This document shows, piece by piece, positions 34,945-44,500 of a stretch of DNA of 64,000 nucleotides; within the stretch, counting starts at the first letter, position 1; the number at the start of each line of letters is the position of its first letter. Below the pieces are notes generated by a model. The model saw nothing but the letters and a program-made list of their open reading frames with translations, had not been told where the DNA came from and made no database searches. Both the position numbers and the translations under genes were made by a program. Source of the DNA: Methylotenera sp. (GTDB lineage Bacteria; Pseudomonadota; Gammaproteobacteria; Burkholderiales; Methylophilaceae); NCBI RefSeq assembly GCF_029946165.1, contig NZ_JAQSDZ010000010.1:62001-126000 (forward strand), read 5' to 3'.

Positions 34945-34959
34945 GCAATTACCATACCA
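34945..34959 (-). promoter_or_regulatory. Sigma-54 (-24/-12) type promoter for the prepilin gene
   Basis: In transcript sense the site reads TGGTATGGTAATTGC followed by A. Compared with the consensus TGGCACG-N4-TTGCA it keeps the invariant GG and GC at exactly the right spacing and all of the -12 element; the -24 element differs at two pyrimidines (C to T). It lies 76 bases before the prepilin ATG, giving a leader of about 65 bases. Sigma-54 dependence of pilA through PilR is established in Pseudomonas and others, which makes the match meaningful. Confidence 0.6.
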
Positions 34960-35149
34960 GCGTCCTTTAGCCTAGTTTACTGGCATTTTAGTTAGTTTAA
35001 GCTAAATTTTGTTGAAAAATTATCTAACAGCCGTCGAAAACCTAACAGGTGTGTTCAATTTTTAACGCTTTTTGATATGATTAACTTACTAAAAATCAGC
35101 ATACAATAATAGCAAGCTGGATAACTTCAACCAATCATTGAGCCATTAT

Positions 35150-36874
35150 ATGCAAATATCATTCAAACCAAGTCTCAAATTAGCATACCAATTATTTAAT
35201 GATTCTGACCGATTAATGGCTTTAATGATTCTATCATTACATGCTTTGTTAATTTGGGGTGACTCTATCGACCTACACAGAGCGCTATTTTTATGCCATT
35301 TCGGGTGCTTTTTGATGTGGCAGCCCGTTATGCGACAAAGCAAAACCTTATCATGGCAGGCAGCTTTTCTCATCGTTGTAGGTGCTGCAGTCGGTATGTT
35401 CTTTATCAATTGGTGGGTAATTGCTTTTTGGATTGCGAGTTTATTTGCATTAATTGGTGGTCGCATTTTCTCAGAAGAATCCTTACGCGACAGGCTACCT
35501 AATATACTGGCTTCGACCTACCTACTCGCCATTTTGCTGTTATGGGTGGTACCTAAACTACTTAAGTCAAACAATGATTTAGCCGCCGCGGCCTTCATGC
35601 TCACTTATTTTTTGCCATTACTGCCAATAGCCATTTTATTCTTATCGGCCAAACATAAATCTAAGGCAACATCTGCCAATATTGACTTTTTCTATACCTT
35701 ATTAATTTTTTTACTGTCCTCTATCGTCATACTCGGCAGCTTTGCGATCGGCGTCATTTGGAAAATTCACTATATTAAATTACTCATTGTAGTGGTCATG
35801 AGTTTAGCCGCCACATTGGTGGTTTTAAGCTGGCTCTGGAATCCAAGCTCGTCCTTCTCTGGCCTAGAATTACTGATGTCTCGTTATTTACTCAGTATTG
35901 GTCTGCCTTTTGAGCATTGGATAAGACAAATCGCAAAATATGCTGAATATGAATCTACTGCCGAAAAATTTTTGCAAGCAGCTATGCGTGGACTACGGGA
36001 GCTTAACTGGGTAAGCGGTTTGATGTGGGAGGCTGAAGACTCGAAAGACCAAATTGGTGAGGCTACGCCGTTTATTTCTACGTTTAATTTTCATCAACTA
36101 CATTTAACACTTTATTCACGTTGGCAATTTAGCCCTGCTATGTATCTGCACGTGCAATTACTCACACAGATTTTAGGCGAGTTCTATGAGGCAAAACGTC
36201 GCGAAGAAATGATAGTGCAAAATACCTATATGCAATCACTGTATGAAACTGGCTCGCGCCTGACGCATGACATTAAAAACATACTGCAATCTATGGGTAC
36301 ATTATCTACTGCAGCTGAACAAAGCAGCGATGATGGTAGCGATGACGCTAGATTAATTGAATTAGTGAAAAAGCAACTGCCACGATTAAGCCAGCGCTTG
36401 GCTAGCACCCTGACAAAACTTGAACTTCCAAGCAAAGAGAAAAAGAGCCAAGAAAAAGTCGCCCATTGGTGGAGTGGTTTTAAGCAGCTTAATAATAATC
36501 TGCAAGTATCGTTTGAAGCGCCGCTTAACATGCCTAAGACTAATATTGACCCAGATGTATTGGATAGCGTAGTAGATAATTTATTGCATAATGCTTTAGA
36601 GAAGGCGAAGCTTGAGGCTAATATCAATATAAATGTAAGCTTAATGCCCAGCACCCATTTTTGTTTGGAAGTGACAGATACTGGTTCTGCAGTGCCTAAA
36701 AGTGTAGTTGAACGTTTATTCAAGTCGCACATAAGCTCCAAGAATGGACTAGGCGTTGGACTATTTCATGCCGCACAGCAGGCGAAGAATGCAGGTTACG
36801 AATTAAGCCTTGTTGATAATCAGGATGGTGAAGTACGCTTTAGGTTAGAGATGGTGATAGAACATAAAATCTAA
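35150..36874 (+). CDS. Orphan membrane sensor histidine kinase
   Basis: A histidine kinase of about 574 residues. The first 235 residues hold seven or eight hydrophobic helices. A linker follows (about 240-355) that may be a degenerate GAF-like domain. The phospho-acceptor His is about residue 373, in GSRLTHDIKNIL. The ATPase domain has an N-box (DNLLHNALEKA), a G1-like DTGSAVP and a G2 box (GLGVGLFHAAQQA). No response regulator adjoins it. The ATG at 35150 was chosen over an in-frame TTG four codons upstream; neither has a good ribosome site. The architecture recalls PrsK-like kinases, but no exosortase genes are nearby, so I do not name it. Confidence 0.8.
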   Translation: MQISFKPSLKLAYQLFNDSDRLMALMILSLHALLIWGDSIDLHRALFLCHFGCFLMWQPVMRQSKTLSWQAAFLIVVGAAVGMFFINWWVIAFWIASLFALIGGRIFSEESLRDRLPNILASTYLLAILLLWVVPKLLKSNNDLAAAAFMLTYFLPLLPIAILFLSAKHKSKATSANIDFFYTLLIFLLSSIVILGSFAIGVIWKIHYIKLLIVVVMSLAATLVVLSWLWNPSSSFSGLELLMSRYLLSIGLPFEHWIRQIAKYAEYESTAEKFLQAAMRGLRELNWVSGLMWEAEDSKDQIGEATPFISTFNFHQLHLTLYSRWQFSPAMYLHVQLLTQILGEFYEAKRREEMIVQNTYMQSLYETGSRLTHDIKNILQSMGTLSTAAEQSSDDGSDDARLIELVKKQLPRLSQRLASTLTKLELPSKEKKSQEKVAHWWSGFKQLNNNLQVSFEAPLNMPKTNIDPDVLDSVVDNLLHNALEKAKLEANININVSLMPSTHFCLEVTDTGSAVPKSVVERLFKSHISSKNGLGVGLFHAAQQAKNAGYELSLVDNQDGEVRFRLEMVIEHKI

Positions 36875-36900
36875 CTTCTTGAGAAGGTGAAATAGAAATA

Positions 36901-36933
36901 AAAAAGGGTTCATCATTCAGATGAACCCTTTTT
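36901..36933. terminator. Bidirectional terminator between the histidine kinase and cytochrome c4
   Basis: A perfect 13-bp stem, AAAAAGGGTTCAT (36901-36913) and ATGAACCCTTTTT (36921-36933), with a 7-base loop and T-runs in both directions. It serves two convergent genes, ending 27 bases past the kinase stop and 33 bases past the cytochrome stop. Confidence 0.93.
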
Positions 36934-36966
36934 TACACTCCCTGCTTGGGGAGAAAGTATTACTGA

Positions 36967-37632
36967 CTAGCGTAAGCCTTGAATATAATCAGCTACTGCC
37001 GCCATTTCTGCATCTGTCATTTTTGTAGAAATGGTCATCATCATCGGTGCATTTGCACGTTCGCCTGTTCTAAAGGTTTTTAATTGCGTTAATACGTAAT
37101 CCGAATGCTGGCCACCTAATCGTGGAAATTGTTTAGGTAAACCTGAGCCTGTTGCACCATGACACGCTGCGCAAGCTGGCACGCCAGTTGCTGCAATACC
37201 GCCACGATAGATTTTTTCACCTAATGAACCAGCGCCGTTAGTTTTAGCTGCGCCTAATTTAATATTTTGATTTGAAAAATAAGCTGCAAGATTTTTCATA
37301 TCTTCATCAGTCAATGCCGAAGCCATGCCAGACATTACAGCGTTAGCACGCTTACCTGATTTAAATTCTGTTAATTGTTTAATCAAATATTCAGGATGTT
37401 GACCTGCCAATTTAGGGTTGGCAGTAATTACACTGTTACCATCATTGCCATGACAAGCAGAACACATAGTTCCAACAATCTGTTCCGCAGTTTTTGTGGT
37501 CGCTGGCGCAGCTTCTGCTGGCTTTTCTACGGTAGCCGCAGCTTGTGCAGACAAACTAAATAAAGCACTTACGATTAAACCAGTTAAGTTAACTCTTACT
37601 GAATTTAAGCTTAAAACATGACGAAATTGCAT
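36967..37632 (-). CDS. Dihaem cytochrome c4
   Basis: A periplasmic electron carrier with two haem c domains, usually passing electrons from bc1 to terminal oxidases. It has 221 residues from the ATG at 37630-37632, which follows a GGGAGC ribosome site; a TTG four codons upstream is less likely. A signal peptide (to about residue 31, AQAA) is followed by a Pro/Ala-rich linker. Haem sites are CSACH and CAACH, one per domain, each followed by a typical Met-containing stretch (GMASALTDEDM, MMMTISTKMTDAEM). It lies divergent to engB, a classic betaproteobacterial and gammaproteobacterial pairing. Confidence 0.92.
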   Translation of the reverse strand: MQFRHVLSLNSVRVNLTGLIVSALFSLSAQAAATVEKPAEAAPATTKTAEQIVGTMCSACHGNDGNSVITANPKLAGQHPEYLIKQLTEFKSGKRANAVMSGMASALTDEDMKNLAAYFSNQNIKLGAAKTNGAGSLGEKIYRGGIAATGVPACAACHGATGSGLPKQFPRLGGQHSDYVLTQLKTFRTGERANAPMMMTISTKMTDAEMAAVADYIQGLR

Positions 37633-37905
37633 TACCGCTCCCAATTATCAAAAATACTTACGCAAAACTTACTGCATGCCGCTCAGATGTACATCAAATT
37701 TCTGCGACTAATCTAAATTATTCAATCAATTAACGCGCTATTTTAGCGAAATTCGCCTATTCGTGATAGCATTTTTCACTATTGTTTATCTCGTCGCAAA
37801 ATATCACATTCAGCTTAGCCTCATTAATTTCTTTAAAGCGAAATTTAAGCGGTGATATTTTTACGAAAATGACGTTTAAGTTTGACCCAAAAGAATTGGA
37901 TTTTC

Positions 37906-38574
37906 ATGCCCTTGTTTCAAAATGCTGCTTTTTTTATTTCAGCACACCATTTACGCGACTTACCTCCTGCCAGCGGCATTGAAGTGGCCTTTGCCGGCCG
38001 TTCAAATGCTGGCAAGTCAAGTGCACTTAACACGCTTGCCAATCACAATCGCCTAGCCTTTGTGAGTAAGCAACCTGGCCGCACGCAACTCATTAACTTT
38101 TTCACTTTGGGTAATGACCGACACTTAGTGGATTTACCTGGTTACGGTTACGCAAAAGTGCCAGAAGCCATGCGTGCGCATTGGCAAAATGTACTGGCTC
38201 GCTATTTAGGTGAGCGTTCAAGCTTAGGTGGCCTTGTATTGGTGATGGACAGCCGCCACCCACTCACGCCACTAGATCGCCAAATGTTAGATTGGTTTTG
38301 CCCGAGCGGTAAACCTGTGCATGTGTTATTAACAAAATCTGATAAATTATCGCGTGGTGAAGCCTCGCTTACGCTCAATAGAGTGCGTAAAGAGCTTATT
38401 GAAACTTGGGGCAATCATTACCATAGCGAATGTACCATTCAACTATTCTCTAGCTTGAAAAAACAAGGTGTAGAAGAAGCCGAAGCCGTCATTGGCAAGT
38501 GGCTGTTTGCGGAAACACCTGAAGATTTAGTGCGTAAATCATTTAATCTTGTAGATGATAAAGACGCAGAATAA
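37906..38574 (+). CDS. engB: Ribosome biogenesis GTP-binding protein EngB (YihA/YsxC)
   Basis: A GTPase needed for late assembly of the large ribosomal subunit. It has 222 residues from the ATG at 37906 ([10 protein letters not shown]), the usual start; a TTG eight codons upstream is in frame. The motifs are G1 GRSNAGKS, G3 DLPGYGYA and G4 TKSDK. It is encoded divergently from cytochrome c4 across about 270 bases. A REP-like palindrome follows its stop by 7 bases. Confidence 0.95.
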   Translation: MPLFQNAAFFISAHHLRDLPPASGIEVAFAGRSNAGKSSALNTLANHNRLAFVSKQPGRTQLINFFTLGNDRHLVDLPGYGYAKVPEAMRAHWQNVLARYLGERSSLGGLVLVMDSRHPLTPLDRQMLDWFCPSGKPVHVLLTKSDKLSRGEASLTLNRVRKELIETWGNHYHSECTIQLFSSLKKQGVEEAEAVIGKWLFAETPEDLVRKSFNLVDDKDAE

Positions 38575-38579
38575 GTTTT

Positions 38580-38644
38580 TGTAGGAGCGACGTTTCGTCG
38601 CGAAGCCATGGTGCTCATCGCGACGAGACGTCGTCGCTCCTACA
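38580..38644. repeat. REP-like palindrome 1 (between engB and trmB)
   Basis: A long imperfect inverted repeat beginning TGTAGGAGCGACG and ending CGTCGCTCCTACA, with the arms continuing through TCGTCGCGA/TCGCGACGA and a loop of about 14 bases. The termini TGTAGGAGCG match the second palindrome at 39436-39502. GTAGGAGC palindromes of this kind are known as REP/REPIN elements in Pseudomonas and other proteobacteria. It stands between two convergent genes and may also terminate both. Confidence 0.8.
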
Positions 38645-38656
38645 GTTAGCGATGTG

Positions 38657-39397
38657 TTACTTGCGCTTAAACACCATATCCCAAACGCCATGCCCGAGCT
38701 TAATACCGCGATTTTCAAACTTAGTCAGCGGTCTATAACTCGGTTTTTCAGCATAGTTTTCTGCGGTGTTTTGTAATAGCGGCTCAGCGTTTAATACCTC
38801 TAACACCCATTCCGCATATTCTTGCCAATCGGTTGCCACATGCAAATAGCCGCCAGTTTTTAATTTACTACAAAGCAATTTCACAAACCCTGCTTGAATC
38901 AAACGACGCTTATGATGGCGCGCTTTATGCCAAGGATCAGGAAAGAAAATATGTACGCCATCTAAACTCGCATCAGCCAACATATTTTGCAGCACATCCA
39001 CAACATCATGCTGAATGATTCGTATGTTAGTAAGCGCTGACTCTTCAATTAACTTAAGCAGAGCGCCAACACCGGGCGTATGCACTTCAGCCGCAAGGAA
39101 ATCGCAGTCAGGTAAAGTTTGGGCAATTTTCGCCGTCGTTTCACCCATACCAAAGCCGATTTCCAATATTTTTTTACTGTCAGTGCGATTAAATTTTGCG
39201 TTTAAATCGATAATTTCTGGCGCGTAATCAATGCCAAATTTTGGCCGACCAACGTCTAAAGCGTGCGCCTGCCCTTTGGTAACGCGACCTTGGCGCAATA
39301 CAAAGCTGCGAATACGACGACCTTTTAAGGCGTCTTTATCTGCATCTAAAGTGGTATCTAAAACTGTAGTTTCTTCGGGTTGGTTTAATTTTGTCAT
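38657..39397 (-). CDS. trmB: tRNA (guanine-N7-)-methyltransferase
   Basis: Methylates G46 in the variable loop of tRNAs using SAM. It has about 246 residues from the ATG at 39395-39397 (MTKLNQPEE); another ATG at 39406 and a TTG at 39427 are in frame and no clear ribosome site decides. Motifs include [17 protein letters not shown], the SAM site LEIGFGMGE, and the family marker [18 protein letters not shown]. It is flanked on both sides by GTAGGAGC palindromes. Confidence 0.94.
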   Translation of the reverse strand: MTKLNQPEETTVLDTTLDADKDALKGRRIRSFVLRQGRVTKGQAHALDVGRPKFGIDYAPEIIDLNAKFNRTDSKKILEIGFGMGETTAKIAQTLPDCDFLAAEVHTPGVGALLKLIEESALTNIRIIQHDVVDVLQNMLADASLDGVHIFFPDPWHKARHHKRRLIQAGFVKLLCSKLKTGGYLHVATDWQEYAEWVLEVLNAEPLLQNTAENYAEKPSYRPLTKFENRGIKLGHGVWDMVFKRK

Positions 39398-39435
39398 GTT
39401 GCACATTATACTGGATGTATGAGGCAATTGCTTTC

Positions 39436-39502
39436 TGTAGGAGCGGTCTGCGACCGCGAAAAAGTGCTCTAATAAATTTCGCGGTCACAGACCGCTCCTA
39501 CA
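39436..39502. repeat. REP-like palindrome 2 (upstream of trmB)
   Basis: A 25-base inverted repeat with one mismatch: arms 39436-39460 (TGTAGGAGCGGTCTGCGACC plus GCGAA) and 39478-39502, with a 17-base loop. It shares the TGTAGGAGCG ends with the element at 38580-38644, but the inner sequence differs (GGTCTGCGACCGCGA against ACGTTTCGTCGCGA). It lies between the divergent or tandem 5' side of trmB and the 3' end of the MidA-type gene, outside coding sequence. Confidence 0.8.
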
Positions 39503-39506
39503 ATAT

Positions 39507-40673
39507 CTAAAGCGTATAAGACTTATCTCCCTGTATAAACCCCAATAATGGCGCATCAATATTTTTACTTAAGGCAATCACCTTAAATAAGTCACCCATT
39601 TCTGCGGGAGATAATAACTTCTGCGCGGCAGCAGCAAGTGGCGCATAGCGAGCCATGTCATGCGGCGATACTTTCGACATTAACTCTAAAATACCGCAGT
39701 TCATTAAAAACTGTGCTTGGCTGCAAAAGCCGCTTAACTCTAAACCGTTATTAACACCAGCATGGGCAATGCTAGTGAAATCAACATGCGCTGTAATGTC
39801 TTGCAAACCAATATTGATTAAAGGTTCGCTATGCGCATAGTGCTGATAATGGCACATGAGCGTGCCTTGATTACGCTGCGGGTGGTAGTACTCACGGGCA
39901 GAAAATCCATAATCAATCATCAAAATGATGCCTTGTTGCAGGCTATGAGCAAGACTAGCAATCAATCCACTAGCAGCTGGGCAAACCTCAGTCATATAGC
40001 CCTCAGGCAAATTGAGCTTGCTGACAACATTTAACAAACTTGACTCACTCAAGATTTTATCTTGCCAAACGAACTCCTCAGACTCAATAGCTATGCCGCG
40101 TTCATAAATGCCATCCTCTTTAACATGCACAATATTGACTGGAATAGCATCTAATACTTCGTTACCTAGAATCACGCCTTTAAAATTTGAAGGCAGTTCT
40201 CTTAACCATTCCACGCGCTGAACTAAATTTTCTGGCAATTTCTTTTGCAAGGTCTCTAGCTGCACTTGCCGTAAGTGGTCACTTACTTCTAAGATGAGAT
40301 ACTTCGGTGGAGCGGCGTTTTTCTCCGCCAAAGTTAACAAAATATCAGCAGCTAACTTACCTGTGCCTGCGCCCAATTCTAGAATATTGCCATGCGTTAA
40401 ATTCAACACTTGTAAGATTTGATTAGTAAGCGTTTGGGCAAACAACGGTGAAATTTGTGGTGCAGTGACGAAATCCCCCCCACCATTTTTGATGTCACCA
40501 AACTTTTGGTTACCTGCGCTGTAATAGCCCAAGCTGGGGGCATAAAGCGCTAAATGCATAAACTCTGCAAAACTTATCCAACCTTTTTGTGCATTGATGG
40601 TCTCTTGGATCAGCTTGATAAGTTGCTGACTATGCTTTTGCGCCTCAACAGAAGCTGTGGGTAATGTATTCAT
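39507..40673 (-). CDS. SAM-dependent methyltransferase, MidA/NDUFAF7 family
   Basis: A class I methyltransferase-fold protein related to mitochondrial NDUFAF7/MidA, whose eukaryotic member methylates an arginine of a complex I subunit. It has 388 residues. The SAM motif ILELGAGTGKLAADIL (about residues 97-112), the GVILGNEVLDAIPVNIVHV stretch and the GIILMIDYGFSAREYYHPQR motif are diagnostic. The bacterial substrate is unknown. It is divergent from the pteridine reductase gene (46-base gap); the same pairing occurs in other betaproteobacteria. Confidence 0.9.
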   Translation of the reverse strand: MNTLPTASVEAQKHSQQLIKLIQETINAQKGWISFAEFMHLALYAPSLGYYSAGNQKFGDIKNGGGDFVTAPQISPLFAQTLTNQILQVLNLTHGNILELGAGTGKLAADILLTLAEKNAAPPKYLILEVSDHLRQVQLETLQKKLPENLVQRVEWLRELPSNFKGVILGNEVLDAIPVNIVHVKEDGIYERGIAIESEEFVWQDKILSESSLLNVVSKLNLPEGYMTEVCPAASGLIASLAHSLQQGIILMIDYGFSAREYYHPQRNQGTLMCHYQHYAHSEPLINIGLQDITAHVDFTSIAHAGVNNGLELSGFCSQAQFLMNCGILELMSKVSPHDMARYAPLAAAAQKLLSPAEMGDLFKVIALSKNIDAPLLGFIQGDKSYTL

Positions 40674-40719
40674 AGACTTAGATTATAATAGCTAACAATC
40701 AAGATTGGATTAATGCGTA

Positions 40720-41469
40720 GTGACTAACAAGATAAATAAAGTGGTACTCATTACGGGCGGGGCAAAACGCGTAGGCGCAGCCATATGCCGTAGCTTGCAT
40801 GCAGATGGCTTTAACTTGATGATTCATTACAAAAGCTCAATTAAAGAAGCGCGTGCCCTACAAGCTGAGTTAAGTTTACAACGCCCAAATTCTGTAGCGA
40901 TTATTCAGGGCGACTTATTAAATATCGCCAGTTTACCTAATTTAATTAGTGAAACCATTAGCCACTTTGGGCGCTTAGATGTGCTCATCAATAACGCATC
41001 CACTTACTACCCAACTGAAATCGGCGAGATAGATGAAGCCAAATGGCAAGACTTAGTAGGCAGCAATTTAAAAGCACCACTGTTTTTATCGCAAGCAGCT
41101 GCGCCTGAATTACGCAAAAACCACGGCTGTATTGTCAACATTACTGATATGCACGTCGAGCGCCCGAAAAAAGGTTACATTGTTTATAGTGTGGCAAAGG
41201 CTGGCTTGGTAACACTGACAAAATCCTTAGCGCATGAGTTAAGCCCTGAAGTACGCGTCAATGCAGTTGCGCCAGGCCCTGTACAATGGCCAGAAAACAA
41301 CCCTCAATTTGATGAGGTATATCGTCAACGTGTCATCAACCAAACGCTACTGAAGCGCGTAGGCGAAGCAGAAGACGTAGCGAAAGCGGTGAAATTTTTG
41401 GTTACAGATGCGCCTTTTATTACAGGACATGTGTTGGCTGTGGATGGCGGCAGGAGCTTGAATTTATAA
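40720..41469 (+). CDS. Pteridine reductase / FolM-type short-chain dehydrogenase
   Basis: An SDR-family oxidoreductase of 249 residues resembling FolM, which reduces dihydromonapterin/dihydrofolate. The NADPH motif is TGGAKRVG near the N-terminus (the Arg suits NADPH), with NNAS at about residue 92 and the catalytic YxxxK as YSVAK. The C-terminus ends in the typical TGHVLAVDGGRSL. The start is GTG at 40720 with no strong ribosome site. It is the last core gene before the RM-Doc cassette. Confidence 0.88.
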   Translation: MTNKINKVVLITGGAKRVGAAICRSLHADGFNLMIHYKSSIKEARALQAELSLQRPNSVAIIQGDLLNIASLPNLISETISHFGRLDVLINNASTYYPTEIGEIDEAKWQDLVGSNLKAPLFLSQAAAPELRKNHGCIVNITDMHVERPKKGYIVYSVAKAGLVTLTKSLAHELSPEVRVNAVAPGPVQWPENNPQFDEVYRQRVINQTLLKRVGEAEDVAKAVKFLVTDAPFITGHVLAVDGGRSLNL

Positions 41470-41536
41470 GCCATTATTGTTTAAATAACTCAATTTGATT
41501 GTCGCTTAGAAAACAAAATCAAGTAAACTGTCGGGC

Positions 41537-44500
41537 ATGGAAGGCAAACTATTTTCGCAAAACTTTTTAACCCAAGGCATTGTTGAGACGAAGCCATGGC
41601 AGACTATCACAGCTAGCGAGTTTGATACCTTTAAGCAAAGTTTAGAAAATATATTTGCACCTTACGATGCAACTAGCCAGCTTAACGAGGCCAATACTGA
41701 AGCCGAAATCATCGTTAAAATTTTAGACCTTCTCGGCTGGCAAGATTTAACACAAAGGCAAGTGCAAGCTAATAGCAAGGGCAGGCAAGATGTGCCAGAC
41801 TTTTTGTTATTTGATACCATAGAATCTAAACAAAAAGCACTCAAAGAAACTAAGGCCGATAAGCAATATCTACACGGCATATCAGTGCTAGAGGCAAAAA
41901 AATGGTGTCGCCCACTAGACCGTGGCGATGCTACCGATAAGTTAGACTCTGGCACTCCATCAAATCAAATTTTGCGTTATTTATCCAGTGTAGAAATTGC
42001 CTCAAATCGCAAAATTACATGGGGCATACTCACGAATGGCGCAGTTTGGAGACTTTACTGGCAAGGTGCACGCTCGCGCTCAGAAGAGTTTTTTGATATT
42101 GATTTAAGCGCGGCGCTAAAAATAGCTGGTGTTGACCTTAGCTTATTTGACAGTGACCCAGAACATGCCCTTAAGCTGTTTTATTGCTTATTTAGACGCG
42201 AGGCTTTTTTACCACAAAACTGGGATACCGAACAACGCACTTTTCACCAATATGCATTTAATGAAGCTAGGCTTTACGAAGAAAAAGTATCTACAGATTT
42301 AGGCAGTCGCGTATTCAAAACCATATTTCCGCAGCTTGCCAATGCTTTGGCTCAGGGCGACCCAGAAGCCGCATTAAATTCTGCCCAATACTTAAGCGAA
42401 CTACGTGAAGCCACGCTGATTTTGCTATACCGCCTGCTATTTTTATTTTATGCAGAAGACCGCAATTTATTGCCAGTACGCGATACGCGTTATGACGATT
42501 ACGCTTTACGTAAAATTCGTACGGGAATCGCCGAACGCCGCGATGCAAATGATACCTTTAGTGCCAGTGCCAGCCGTTATTGGCAGCATTTAGGCGATTT
42601 ATTCCGCATTATTTCCAAAGGTGATACCTCCATTGGCATGCCTGCTTATAACGGCGGCCTGTTTGAAGAGACACGCGCACCGATATTAAGCCGCACGCGC
42701 GTGCCAGATAGCTTATTTGCGCCCTTGTTAGATGACCTTTCGCGTCGAGCTGATTTACTGCGTGCGTGGATTAACTACCGCGATTTATCTGTGCAGCATT
42801 TAGGCGGTATTTACGAGCGGCTTTTGGAATATAGCCTGCAAGTAGAAAAAGGCGTGATTGTTGCGCGCCCAGCCAGCTTTGCCCGCAAAACCAGCGGCAG
42901 CTATTACACGCACGATGGCTTGGTAAAACTCATTATTAAAGAAACTGTTGCCCCATTGATAGCTGAGCAGCTTGCCTTATTTAACGCCCAAATAACGTCG
43001 TGGGCAAAGAAGCCAACAATCAACCCAACTGATTGGAAACTACTAGATAACCTAGACCCCGCCGCCGCTATTTTAGACTTAAAAATTTGCGACCCTGCTA
43101 TGGGTAGCGGTCACTTTTTAGTGAGCTTAGTAGATTACCTGGCCGATGAAATCTTAGAAACTATTGCCACAGCCGAGCTTGAAATTGCTGCTCAGCCTTG
43201 GGCAAAAGATATTACCAATGCTTGGGCATCGCCATTAGTGGCGCGTATTAAAGATATTCGCAGCCGCATACTCACCGCCGCCCATAAAGCAAACTGGACA
43301 GTGACCGAAGCACAATTGGATGACCGCCATATTGTCCGCCGCATGATACTAAAACGCGTGGTATATGGCGTAGATAAAAACCCCATGGCGGTAGAACTTG
43401 CCAAAGTAGCCTTATGGCTACACACTTTTACCGTGGGCGCACCGCTCTCATTTTTAGATCACCATTTACGATGCGGCGATTCATTATTTGGTGGCAAGGT
43501 GAGTGATATTTCACAAGAGCTGGGTAAATTTGTGGGGATGTTCCACCAAGAAGATCTCGCACGAGTCGAGAGAGCCAGCGCAACGATGGAAGCGATAGGA
43601 AATTTAACAGACATTGATATAGCCGAAGCGCACTACTCAAAAGCTCTTATGGAGACTGCAACAGAAGGCTTGCTGCCTTTGCATCGAACGTTGGATTTCT
43701 TGCAAGCTAAGCGTTGGGCAGGCAATCCAGTCGGCAAGGTGAAAGATACGGCAGACTGGGACGAGTTATCCATGGCGCAGAAATATCAAAGAGGCTGGTC
43801 GCAATTACTCGCACAAGAGTTTGGTGAAAACTTGCTTGAATCTGTCGAGTTTCTTGCCAAACGTAAAGGCAGGTTGCCGACGCCGCGCGAGCAGCAAGCA
43901 CATAGCATCATGCAGATGGCGCTCGCCCGCGCTGAACAAGAGCACTTTTTGCATTGGGAGCTAGCTTTCCCCACTGTCTGGCAGGGTGGGCAGGGCGGCT
44001 TTGATGCGATTATTGGCAACCCGCCGTGGGATAGAATGAAACTGCAAGAGGTGGAATGGTTTGCTGAACGCCGCCCGCAAATTGCCTTGGCGAGCAAAGC
44101 CGCAGACCGTAAAAAATTAATTACTGAACTGCAAAAAACCAACGACCCACTTTGGCAAGATTACCAACACGCACAAGAATCAGCCGAAATTGCCAGCAAA
44201 ATAGCGCGTAGCTGCGGCGATTACCCATTATTGTCTGGCGGTGATATTAACTTATACTCACTGTTTGTAGAGCGCGCCAGTTGGTTGGTAAAGCCCACAG
44301 GCATTGTCGGCTTACTCACACCATCGGGTATTGCGGCAGATAAAGGCGCGGCGGAGTTTTTTAGCAGCTTATCTAAAACGGGGCGCTTAGGCGTGCTGTT
44401 TGATTTCGAGAATAGAAAAACTTTCTTCCCAGATATTCATGCAAGCTTCAAATTTTGCGCATTGGTGTTTGGTGGCGCACAGCGCCAATTTGAGGTTGCG

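Noticed and set aside
37177-37191. A perfect sigma-54 consensus on the plus strand (TGGCACG-N4-TTGC).
   Set aside because: It lies inside the cytochrome c4 coding sequence, antisense to it, and about 700 bases from the next plus-strand gene. Most likely a chance match within codons around the second haem site.
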